5,872 nt of DNA from Pirellulaceae bacterium (lineage in GTDB: Bacteria > Planctomycetota > Planctomycetia > Pirellulales > Pirellulaceae). The translations under genes were made by a program, and so were the position numbers. The notes under the pieces are model-generated. The model saw nothing but the letters and a program-made list of their open reading frames with translations. It ran no database searches and was not told the origin of the DNA. Of the stretch, positions 1 to 5,652 are shown one piece after another (within the stretch, counting starts at the first letter, position 1; the number at the start of each line of letters is the position of its first letter). The stretch spans positions 1-5,872 of the forward strand of contig JASLRF010000458.1 in assembly GCA_030744095.1 (NCBI GenBank). The letters run 5' to 3'.

Positions 1-30
1 CTAAGGCCACACTGGTCTTGGGGTTTTTTT
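1..30 (+). terminator. Intrinsic terminator-like hairpin of an upstream gene
   Basis: Bases 1-9 pair with 13-21 (nine pairs, two of them G-U, loop CAC), and a run of seven T follows at 24-30 after two more G. This is the form of a rho-independent terminator read on the plus strand. It would end a gene lying left of the window; a TAA at 2-4 could be that gene's stop codon, but no coding sequence is visible to confirm it. The hairpin starts at the window edge, so its stem may be longer. Confidence 0.55.
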
Positions 31-80
31 GTTGGATTCGAAATGTCGCATTCGCTGCTGTCAACATGCCGTGGGACGAG

Positions 81-154
81 TCGGTCGAGGGCCGAGTTGT
101 TACTTCTCGCGCCGGTCAAGGACCGGCCTGTGGACGTCGCTCATTTCCAGCGAC
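81..154 (+). promoter_or_regulatory. Structured leader upstream of leuA (three hairpins)
   Basis: Three short hairpins lie in series between the upstream terminator and leuA: 81-86 with 90-95 (six pairs, one G-U, loop GAG), 111-117 with 121-127 (seven perfect pairs, loop AAG), and 136-141 with 149-154 (six perfect pairs, seven-base loop). None is followed by a T run, so they are not intrinsic terminators as they stand. I do not recognise a T-box, a known riboswitch, or a leader peptide rich in Leu codons. A leader role is inferred only from position and pairing; in GC-rich DNA some of this could be chance. Confidence 0.3.
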
Positions 155-212
155 AGACCACGCCCCTGCAACAACACCGCCCAATCAACTCGTTTCCAAA
201 GGAACGTAGCTC

Positions 213-1754
213 ATGACGACAAGCCAAGACATACGACATATCACTATTTTTGACACAACGCTGCGTGACGGCGAACAATCGCCAGGCTGCAGCATGAATC
301 TGCGTGAGAAGCTGGAAGTTGCCCAGGCCCTGGTCGATTTGGGCGTAGATGTGATCGAAGCCGGTTTCTCCATCGCCTCCCCCGGAGATTTTGAAGCGGT
401 CCGTGAAATCTCAGCGGCCATGCGAGGTTCGACGATCTGCGGGTTAGCTCGCTGCAACGACGCGGACATTGACCGCGCATGGGAGTCGCTGAAACATGCC
501 GAATCCGCTCGCATCCACGTGTTTCTCGCCACCAGCGCAATCCATCGCGAATTTAAATTGAAGATGTCGCGCGACGAGATCGTGGCGCGTGCCGTGGCGG
601 GCGTCAAACGGGCCGCCAGTTATTGCGACGATGTCGAATTCTCGCCCGAGGACGCGGCCCGAACGGAACACGATTTTCTCTGCCAAGTCGTCGAAGCCGC
701 CATCACAGCGGGAGCCACGACGGTCAACATCCCTGACACCGTCGGCTATGCGACCCCCGCTCAAATGGGCGCAACGATTGCGGTATTACGTAATCGCGTA
801 CCGAATATCGACAAAGCCGTCATCAGCATCCACTGTCATAATGACCTTGGACTGGCCGTGGCCAATAGCCTGGCGGCGGTCGAGAATGGCGCCGGTCAGA
901 TCGAATGCACAATCAACGGACTTGGCGAACGGGCTGGGAACTGTTCACTGGAAGAGGTTGTTATGGCCATGAGGACGCGTGCGGATGCCTATTTGTGCGA
1001 AACGGCCGTCAATACGCAACGTCTGGTCCCAACCAGCCGCCTCGTTTCTACTATCACGGGCATGCGAGTTCAGCGAAATAAGGCAATTGTGGGCCGCAAT
1101 GCCTTCGCCCACGAAGCCGGCATCCACCAGGATGGGATGCTGAAAGAACGAACGACCTATGAGATCATGCGTCCCGAGGACGTCGGCTTCACCAAGACCG
1201 ATTTGGTCTTGGGCAAGCATAGCGGTCGCGCTGCGCTGGCGGATCGAGCCAAACAACTGGGCTACCGACTGACTGGCGAACAGCTGCAAATCGTGTTCGA
1301 CGAATTCAAAACGCTGGCGGATAAGAAAAAGGAAATCTATGATGGAGATATCTCCGCGCTAATTGACAAGCAGCTGCGCGATGTCGTGGAAGAAGAATGG
1401 TCGCTGGTTTCATTTCAGGCGACGTCCGGCAGCGACTGCGAGCCAAACGTGAAACTGACACTACGGCACGGGGAACGAGAACTGACGGAAGAGTTGTCCG
1501 ATGGCGATGGTCCGATTGACGCCGCCTTCCTGGCAACAGAGAAACTTACTGGTCTGAAACTTCGCTGCAAAGACTACCAGGTTCGCAGCGCCACCTTGGG
1601 TCACGACGCCCTGGGCGAAGTAACGCTGGAAGTCGAACATCAAGGGAAGACGTTTCGCGGACGAGGCGTGTCGACCGATACCGTGGAAGCAACGGTGATG
1701 GCGATCCTGAACGCCGTCAATCGAATTGCTTCGACGGCATCCAACAACGGCTAA
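213..1754 (+). CDS. leuA: 2-isopropylmalate synthase
   Basis: Condenses acetyl-CoA with 2-ketoisovalerate to give 2-isopropylmalate, the committed cytosolic step of leucine synthesis. The 513-residue length fits the full-size bacterial LeuA. The HMGL-like TIM barrel begins with the DTTLRDGEQSPG motif (residues 14-25; Arg18, Asp19 and Glu21 are the catalytic and metal region). It contains the metal-binding HCHND segment (His207, His209), GLGERAGN (237-244) and FAHEAGIHQDG (298-308). Residues from about 390 to 510 form the C-terminal LeuA allosteric domain, ending in the GRGVSTDTVEATVMAILNAVNR region, so leucine feedback inhibition is expected. This domain argues against homocitrate or citramalate synthase, although (R)-citramalate synthases of the LeuA-like type cannot be wholly excluded by eye. 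The ATG start is supported by AAAGGA at 198-203, nine bases upstream, and by the conserved motif starting soon after. No other leu gene is in the window. Confidence 0.95.
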   Translation: MTTSQDIRHITIFDTTLRDGEQSPGCSMNLREKLEVAQALVDLGVDVIEAGFSIASPGDFEAVREISAAMRGSTICGLARCNDADIDRAWESLKHAESARIHVFLATSAIHREFKLKMSRDEIVARAVAGVKRAASYCDDVEFSPEDAARTEHDFLCQVVEAAITAGATTVNIPDTVGYATPAQMGATIAVLRNRVPNIDKAVISIHCHNDLGLAVANSLAAVENGAGQIECTINGLGERAGNCSLEEVVMAMRTRADAYLCETAVNTQRLVPTSRLVSTITGMRVQRNKAIVGRNAFAHEAGIHQDGMLKERTTYEIMRPEDVGFTKTDLVLGKHSGRAALADRAKQLGYRLTGEQLQIVFDEFKTLADKKKEIYDGDISALIDKQLRDVVEEEWSLVSFQATSGSDCEPNVKLTLRHGERELTEELSDGDGPIDAAFLATEKLTGLKLRCKDYQVRSATLGHDALGEVTLEVEHQGKTFRGRGVSTDTVEATVMAILNAVNRIASTASNNG

Positions 1755-1916
1755 ACGGATCACGGGGATGATTCCGAGATTGAACCTGAGAAGCAATTGA
1801 AACCAAGAAAAAGGTAAACCAAAGAACAGGCGAACCCGAGAAACAGTATGAGAACTTCGGTGGATCTGCATCGCAATCTGCGCATTCATTTTTAAGTATC
1901 GCGAATTGGCCACCTT

Positions 1917-3539
1917 ATGGCATTATTAGAAATCGTCTCTGGAATCGATTCCGGCGTCGCACATGAACTGACGACCCGCGAGACGGTGATCGGCAGACAC
2001 CCTGATTGCCAGATCGTGTTACGTGATTCTACCGTTTCGCGCCATCACGCCAGAATTCGGCAGGACGGTGATCACTATGTCGTCGATGACATGGACAGCC
2101 AACACGGCACGCGTGTCAACGGCGAGACAGTGCGTATGGCCGTGCCACTTCGAAATGGCGATGAGATCTCGCTCAGCCAGATCCGGATCGTTTTTCGCAC
2201 TTTGGTGGAAGACGGTGACAGCGACGATGATCGCCCTTCGACCATCATTACGTCATTGGATGTGCTCCGAGCCGCTGGTGTTGATAAAGACAGCCAGAAC
2301 GCGCCCAAATGGCGCGCACTGCTCGAAATCACCCGCGCGTTGGGAGTCTCGCTTGAACTTCAAGAAATCCTTCCCAATGTGCTGGAGAACATTTTTCAGA
2401 TCCTTCCCCAGGCCAGCCGTGGCTGCATCTTGTTGGCCGACCAGGCCAACGGGCGGCTGCAACCATTCGCGGCCAAACCGCCACTCGGTAAGAAAGACGA
2501 ACCGCCACCAATCAGCCGGACCATTTCCGAATCTGTAATGTCCCAGACGAAAGCCGTCCTCAGCACCGATGCCGGTGCAGACGAACGCTTTGCTGCCAGC
2601 GATTCAGTCATGGACCTGAAGATGCGCTCGGTGATGTGCGCCCCGTTGATTGGCTCGTTGCAGGAACCGTTTGGCATGATTCACCTCGATGCCCAGGATC
2701 CAGCCGCGCAGTTTACCGTGGACGACCTCGACATACTCGTCAATATCGCCAACTTGGTGGGTCAAGCTGTCGACCACGCTCGCCTGCACGAAACACAGAT
2801 GGAATTCGCGAAGCGCGAACGTGACATGGATACGGCGAGGCAAGTTCAGACCCACTTTCTGCCGCAGGAACGTCCGACGATCGAGGGCTATCAGGTATTC
2901 GATTATTACGAACCAACCGAGCAAGTTGGTGGTGACTATTTCGGCTACACCTGGCTACCCGATGGCCGCTTGGCAATCGCTGTTGGCGATGTGGCCGGTC
3001 ACGGCGTGCCCGCCGCGCTACTGATGGCACGACTCTGTTCGGAAGCCCGCTATTCACTGGTCACGGACATCATCCCCAGCGAAGCTATCGACAGTCTGAA
3101 CCGTGAATTGTGCAAGACATCGTTCACCTACTTTATTACATTCGCGCTGTGTGTCTTGGACTTTCAACGTCACGAACTGACGATTGTCAACGCCGGCCAT
3201 ATGCCGCCAATGTGTCGCCGCGCGCAGAGCGGCGAAATCGAATCGTTGTGTGCGGACGCGTCATGTCCGCCACTGGGAATCGAAGGTTCCATCACCTATC
3301 GCGAAGACACCGTGCAGCTTCAGCCTGGCGATATCGTACTGCTTTATACTGATGGGGTCAGCGAAGCTCCCAGTGCCGGGGGTGACCGCTACGGGATTGA
3401 CCGCATCGCCGCCGTGCTCGCTCAAGGCACCAATGCCGTCAATGCCGGTGAACGCCTGCTGCGCGAAATGACGGCCTTTTCTGGCAAAGAAGAACAAGAA
3501 GACGATGTCTGCATCGTGGCGTTCTCGCGCAACACCTAG
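1917..3539 (+). CDS. FHA-GAF-PP2C (SpoIIE/RsbU-type) serine/threonine phosphatase
   Basis: A 540-residue cytoplasmic signalling protein with three domains. An FHA domain (about 1-97) reads phosphothreonine peptides and keeps the key residues: Gly26-Arg27, SRHH at 41-44, SQHGTRVNG at 61-69 (Asn68). A GAF-like sensor domain follows (about 131-290). A charged helix, probably coiled coil (about 286-316), leads into the PP2C/SpoIIE catalytic domain (about 320-538). The metal-binding acidic residues are present: GGDY (Asp340), GDVAGHG (Asp358), YTDG (Asp479) and EDD (Asp529-Asp530). The phosphatase should therefore be active, not a pseudoenzyme. In the RsbU/SpoIIE family such proteins dephosphorylate anti-sigma-factor antagonists or other phosphoproteins; the substrate here is unknown, and no kinase, STAS or anti-sigma gene is in the window. 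The ATG at 1917 lies at the start of the first FHA strand; no clear Shine-Dalgarno sequence precedes it. It is 162 bp downstream of leuA and probably independent of it. Confidence 0.93.
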   Translation: MALLEIVSGIDSGVAHELTTRETVIGRHPDCQIVLRDSTVSRHHARIRQDGDHYVVDDMDSQHGTRVNGETVRMAVPLRNGDEISLSQIRIVFRTLVEDGDSDDDRPSTIITSLDVLRAAGVDKDSQNAPKWRALLEITRALGVSLELQEILPNVLENIFQILPQASRGCILLADQANGRLQPFAAKPPLGKKDEPPPISRTISESVMSQTKAVLSTDAGADERFAASDSVMDLKMRSVMCAPLIGSLQEPFGMIHLDAQDPAAQFTVDDLDILVNIANLVGQAVDHARLHETQMEFAKRERDMDTARQVQTHFLPQERPTIEGYQVFDYYEPTEQVGGDYFGYTWLPDGRLAIAVGDVAGHGVPAALLMARLCSEARYSLVTDIIPSEAIDSLNRELCKTSFTYFITFALCVLDFQRHELTIVNAGHMPPMCRRAQSGEIESLCADASCPPLGIEGSITYREDTVQLQPGDIVLLYTDGVSEAPSAGGDRYGIDRIAAVLAQGTNAVNAGERLLREMTAFSGKEEQEDDVCIVAFSRNT

Positions 3540-3558
3540 TAACCGCAGACAGACGCGA

Positions 3559-4062
3559 TCACGCCACGAATGCCAGCCAATAGAACGCCCAACCGGTGAT
3601 GGCGGTCATCACCATACCGATCGCGGCTACCCGCCCTCGGAAGACATGTAGCGAGCTATAGGCCGACGATGTCTCGGGTCGACGGAAATGCTGCAACGCC
3701 TGCACGATCACAAAGGCCCACATCAAAGGTGTAGGCACCGCGAAGCACAGATGCACCACCAACGCGTACCAAACCAGGCACCAGGCATCTGGCTGGAAAT
3801 AGGGCGACGGTGCCGCCAATGCTCCCCAGTCAGTAAAGAACCGGATGTCGAATTCGAACAAGACCACCGCGACCAACAGCACCAATGCCAAGGCGATCTG
3901 AACTCGCTTGTGCAGTTCAAAATTGCGCTGCTTTCGAGCCAAATAAAATATGCTCCATGCCATCACCGGAATGATGGCGATCATGGCGACAAAGACAAAA
4001 TCCAACATGAACGATCCGCGCGTCGGCAGGAAGCCATGATGGTCATTGATTTGTGCTAGCAT
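3559..4062 (-). CDS. DUF420 family membrane protein (CtaM/YozB-like)
   Basis: A 167-residue integral membrane protein with four likely helices. Counted from the ATG at 4062, these are about residues 19-42 (MLDFVFVAMIAIIPVMAW...), 55-75 (VQIALALVLLVAVVLFEFD...), 92-122 and 146-167. Features expected of DUF420 are visible: conserved His in 'ELHKRVQ', FEFDIRF after helix 2, a His in helix 3 (VVHLCF), the 'LH..RGR' segment, and the 'TGWAFYWLAFVA' end. In Firmicutes a DUF420 protein, CtaM, is needed to mature haem-copper oxidases. A similar role here is inference; no cox or haem gene is adjacent. I prefer the ATG at 4062 (MLAQINDHHG...) over a TTG at 4071 that would add three residues; a GGA four bases upstream is a weak ribosome site. 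It converges on the phosphatase gene with 19 bp between stop codons and diverges from the VOC pseudogene. Confidence 0.85.
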   Translation of the reverse strand: MLAQINDHHGFLPTRGSFMLDFVFVAMIAIIPVMAWSIFYLARKQRNFELHKRVQIALALVLLVAVVLFEFDIRFFTDWGALAAPSPYFQPDAWCLVWYALVVHLCFAVPTPLMWAFVIVQALQHFRRPETSSAYSSLHVFRGRVAAIGMVMTAITGWAFYWLAFVA

Positions 4063-4095
4063 AATGTCCAATAGAAATTCCCATGCATGATGGCG

Positions 4096-4131
4096 TGGCC
4101 GGAGTTTCGATGGCCGGATCTAGAAGGCCAT
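4096..4131. repeat. Short direct and inverted repeats in the divergent gap
   Basis: TGGCCGGA occurs twice, 15 bp apart (4096-4103 and 4111-4118), and ATGGCC (4110-4115) is mirrored by GGCCAT (4126-4131) across a 10-base gap. They sit between the divergent DUF420 gene and the VOC pseudogene, where an operator could lie. The arms are short and could be chance; no promoter boxes are convincing here. Confidence 0.25.
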
Positions 4132-4206
4132 GATTCTACTCGATTCGCCGCCCACGACGAATAGCTTCGGACAAACCACACCATGCCAAGTTGACTGGGA
4201 AATCTG

Positions 4207-4485
4207 ATGAGTGAAACAGCGGAGCCCGGTTCAATTGGCTGGTGCGACCTGACCGTTGAACACGGCGAGCAGATTCGAGATTCTTACGCCCAGGTCACTG
4301 GGTGGAAGAGCGAAGACCACTCAATGGGTCAATACAGCGACTACGTGATGAAGACGGCGACTCAGACACCGCTGTCGCCGGCGTCTGCCACGCCCGTGGT
4401 CAAAATGCCAATTTGCCGCCGCAGTGGTTGCCAAGACCCTGCCAGCGCCGTGCTGGCGGTGACACAAGCACCATCAACGGGCTGA
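4207..4485 (+). pseudogene. Broken VOC (glyoxalase/bleomycin-resistance fold) protein gene
   Basis: The first 49 residues read as a VOC-superfamily N-terminus: GSIGWCDLTVEHGEQIRDSYAQVTGW, then MGQYSDYVMK. After about 4353 the matching sequence continues in another frame (≡4353), giving DGDSDTAVAGVCHARGQNAN and LPPQWL to 4430. At 4432 the original frame resumes with the typical VOC C-terminus QDPASAVLAVTQ and a TGA at 4483. Family members usually have about 30-40 residues between PPQWL and the QDPAGAV-like strand, which hold the third and fourth beta strands; these are missing. So one indel near 4351-4359 and one frame-restoring internal deletion near 4428-4434 have wrecked the fold, although the reading frame stays open for 92 codons. 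A Ser replaces the usual Phe in 'RDFYAQV', also suggesting decay. GGGA at 4197-4200, six bases before the ATG, is a good relic ribosome site. An enzymatic role for the ancestor cannot be named. Confidence 0.8.
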
Positions 4486-4578
4486 CGCCGAATTCAGCAA
4501 TCGAGATCATCCGAATCCGCGGGCTGCTCAGCGCGTTTGGCTGTTGGTGCCGACAGCAGTACCGAGGAACCCGCGCCA

Positions 4579-4608
4579 GTTGTCAGTAACTGACAACGCA
4601 GATACGAT
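4579..4608 (+). promoter_or_regulatory. Promoter for tRNA-Leu with a 19-bp palindrome over the -35 box
   Basis: GTTGTCAGT (4579-4587), one A, and ACTGACAAC (4589-4597) form a perfect palindrome. Inside it, TTGTCA (4580-4585) matches five of six bases of a sigma-70 -35 box. Exactly 17 bp further lies TACGAT (4603-4608), matching four of six bases of a -10 box. Transcription would start around 4615, about ten bases before the tRNA. The palindrome looks like a dimeric repressor or activator site; as RNA it could also form an eight-pair hairpin with a TAA loop, but it lacks a T run and so is unlikely to be a terminator for the pseudogene. Confidence 0.5.
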
Positions 4609-4625
4609 TAGGACTCTTAAACGGC

Positions 4626-4711
4626 GGCCGGATGGCGGAATTGGCAGACGCACAGGACTTAAAATCCTGTGATCCGTAAGGATCGTGCGGGTTCGACCCC
4701 CGCTCCGGCTA
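4626..4711 (+). tRNA. tRNA-Leu (anticodon UAA)
   Basis: A complete class II tRNA of 86 bases decoding UUA. Acceptor stem 4626-4632 pairs with 4704-4710 (seven pairs, the first G-U); the discriminator base is A4711, as expected for leucine. The D arm reads GCGGAATTGGCAGACGC. The anticodon stem CAGGA/TCCTG (4653-4657, 4665-4669) encloses loop CTTAAAA with anticodon TAA at 4660-4662. The long variable arm has the stem GATCC/GGATC (4671-4675, 4680-4684). The T stem GCGGG/CCCGC (4687-4691, 4699-4703) encloses TTCGACC. CCA is not encoded and must be added after transcription. It appears to be a lone tRNA gene with its own promoter upstream. Confidence 0.97.
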
Positions 4712-4767
4712 CTGACTTACGACGATTTGAAAACCTTGACTGAGTCACGCGCCGAACCAGCGCCGAA

Positions 4768-5040
4768 GTGATTTACCGTTGTGTGACCGTCCAAAGTGGC
4801 AAAAACCTACATTCGGTTTATGCCACTTTTTGCCGCATCTGGAACGAAGACGTTCGCCAACTGGCCCCGATCCTGGAGCGGCTGCAGGTTTCGACGACCT
4901 GCTGGGTCGATCTGATCGCCGGCTTTGGCCGCTGGTTCCGTCGTGCCGTCGGCCGGCCGCCGAACATGACGGCCGAATGCCAGCGCCGCGGTCGCCGCTG
5001 GCTGCAAGGCATTGCACACGCTCAACAGGCATTCGCCTGA
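4768..5040 (+). CDS. Hypothetical small protein or gene remnant
   Basis: An open frame of 90 codons from a GTG, ending in TGA at 5038-5040. I do not recognise it. The part from 4861 on looks coding: 46 of 59 sense codons end in G or C, and the product (ERLQVSTTCWVDL, GRWFRRAVGRPPNM, RRGRRWLQGIAHAQQAFA) is rich in Arg and Trp with an amphipathic character. The first third is doubtful because it runs through the hairpin at 4793-4831, its codons lack the bias, and no ATG or ribosome site is present. No start codon of the usual kinds follows the hairpin in this frame either. It may be the 3' end of a decayed gene whose 5' part was replaced by the tRNA/terminator segment. The overlapping frames on both strands look like shadows. 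A basic DNA- or RNA-binding role could be imagined but is not supported. Confidence 0.3.
   Translation: MIYRCVTVQSGKNLHSVYATFCRIWNEDVRQLAPILERLQVSTTCWVDLIAGFGRWFRRAVGRPPNMTAECQRRGRRWLQGIAHAQQAFA
4793..4831 (+). terminator. Strong intrinsic-terminator-like hairpin after tRNA-Leu
   Basis: AAAGTGGCA (4793-4801) pairs perfectly with TGCCACTTT (4821-4829). After one A-A mismatch, AAACC (4803-4807) pairs with GGTTT (4815-4819), leaving a seven-base loop. A run of five T (4827-4831) closes the right side. The A run on the left arm means it could also act on the minus strand. It lies 81 bp past the tRNA and is the natural end of that transcript. A dispersed palindromic repeat is the alternative. Confidence 0.6.
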
Positions 5041-5240
5041 ATGAGCTAGCTGAACTGCTGATCACATCGAACCGCGTCCACGGTACGGCCTATTCCACGC
5101 CGGGCGCGCCAACTTCTGGCCACGATCGCGGCGGTCACTGCTAATCCGTGGTCGAAACTCATACCAGCGATCTAGCTGGCGACCGCTGTCGCCGTTAAGG
5201 CATCTCAGAAGGACGCGCAGCAGACAAACACTGCCAGTTT
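5041..5240. other. Non-coding stretch with a GC-rich hairpin
   Basis: No convincing reading frame on either strand. The only structure I see is a perfect hairpin GGCGAC (5178-5183), loop CGCT, GTCGCC (5188-5193), which overlaps and competes with a second small inverted repeat CCAGC (5164-5168) / GCTGG (5175-5179). Neither has a T run. Together with the doubtful frame to its left and the repeat to its right, this makes about 600 bp (4712-5328) without a secure gene, consistent with an eroded intergenic region. Confidence 0.35.
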
Positions 5241-5312
5241 CAGAAGTTTGCTGCCCCTTGTTGTTTCTCTCAGAAGTTGGCTGTCCCCTGGTTTCTCCCG
5301 CCTGGTTTCTCC
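5241..5312. repeat. Degenerate short tandem repeat upstream of the zinc-ribbon gene
   Basis: CAGAAGTTTGCTGCCCCTTG at 5241-5260, continuing TTGTTTCTCT, is followed at once by a second copy starting CAGAAGTTGGCTGTCCCCTG (5271-5290) and continuing GTTTCTCC. The tail of the second copy, CCTGGTTTCTCC (5287-5298), is then repeated exactly at 5301-5312, 14 bp on. A further CAGAAG lies at 5206-5211. The plus strand is C/T-rich with few A. The copies differ by substitutions and indels, so this is an old repeat. Its presence argues that the zinc-ribbon frame starts at the ATG and not at the TTG at 5248. Confidence 0.6.
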
Positions 5313-5328
5313 ATACTACAATGAGGCG

Positions 5329-5583
5329 ATGCCTGAACCACACGACAAGCCGGACCCCGCCAGTATTCCCGAATTCGACCGCCTAATGCGCAGGTTGGTG
5401 AACGTCGATCCGGGAGAGATCGAAAAGGGGGATGCGATGCCGTGTCCCAAGTGTGGCGAACGCGGGGCGGAGCTTCTAGGGATGCTGCGTCTCGAAGATG
5501 AACAGCCCTCGGTGAAGGTGGAAGAGTTCAAGTGCCAACAATGCGGCCACACCTTCACCAAGGCCACCGACTTCTGGGTTTAG
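5329..5583 (+). CDS. Small zinc-ribbon protein
   Basis: An 84-residue soluble protein. Two CxxC pairs, CPKC (Cys39, Cys42) and CQQC (Cys69, Cys72), each followed by Gly, form a four-cysteine zinc ribbon with a 26-residue spacer. The sequence 'FKCQQCGHTFTKATDFWV' resembles the C-terminal ribbon of TFIIS-like and RNA-polymerase-subunit ribbons, but there is no evidence of such a role here. The N-terminal 35 residues are acidic and Pro-rich (DKPDPASIPEFDRL...). The ATG at 5329 is preferred because the codons before it lie in the tandem repeat; GAGG at 5323-5326 is too close to be a normal ribosome site, so initiation may not depend on one. An overlapping ATG at 5321 is in another frame. The gene converges on the truncated membrane gene to its right. 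Function unknown. Confidence 0.75.
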   Translation: MPEPHDKPDPASIPEFDRLMRRLVNVDPGEIEKGDAMPCPKCGERGAELLGMLRLEDEQPSVKVEEFKCQQCGHTFTKATDFWV

Positions 5584-5611
5584 CGTGCCTATGGATCAGG
5601 CAGCGGGTTTT
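5584..5611 (+). terminator. Possible weak terminator of the zinc-ribbon gene
   Basis: Immediately after the stop codon, TGCCT (5586-5590) pairs with AGGCA (5598-5602) across a seven-base loop. Two more pairs (5584-5585 with 5604-5605) are possible around a bulged G5603, and GG then TTTT follows (5608-5611). The stem is short and the T run has only four bases, so termination is uncertain. Confidence 0.35.
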
Positions 5612-5652
5612 CGCCAACTTGGGTCTTGATGAGTCAAGTTAGTTCTTACCTT

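Noticed and set aside
18..253. Two overlapping plus-strand frames before and into leuA
   Set aside because: The first starts with TTG within the T-run region, both have no family resemblance, and one overlaps the leuA start; a leader peptide was considered but there are no clustered Leu codons.
1870..1893. Hairpin ATCGCA/TGCG(C)AT followed by CATTTTT, a possible leuA terminator
   Set aside because: The stem is six pairs with a bulge and a three-base loop, and the T run is separated from it; too weak to call.
1461..1913. Minus-strand frame of 150 codons across the end of leuA
   Set aside because: It is antisense to the conserved LeuA C-terminal domain, and the product has no recognisable domain.
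3688..4059. Plus-strand frame of 123 codons opposite the DUF420 gene
   Set aside because: The minus strand has clear DUF420 helices and motifs; this frame yields a His/Gln/Arg-rich shadow product.
4626..5040. tRNA-Leu as an integration site of a mobile island
   Set aside because: No integrase gene and no repeated tRNA 3' end is found downstream in the window.
4745..5065. Minus-strand frame of 106 codons and plus-strand frame 4779-5144
   Set aside because: Both are low-complexity Arg/Ser/Pro/Gly-rich shadows of the better-biased frame at 4861-5040, with no motifs.
5616..5640. Inverted repeat AACTTG/CAAGTT with an inner CTTGA/TCAAG between two convergent genes
   Set aside because: Short arms, a 13-base loop in one form and no T run on either strand; not enough for a bidirectional terminator.
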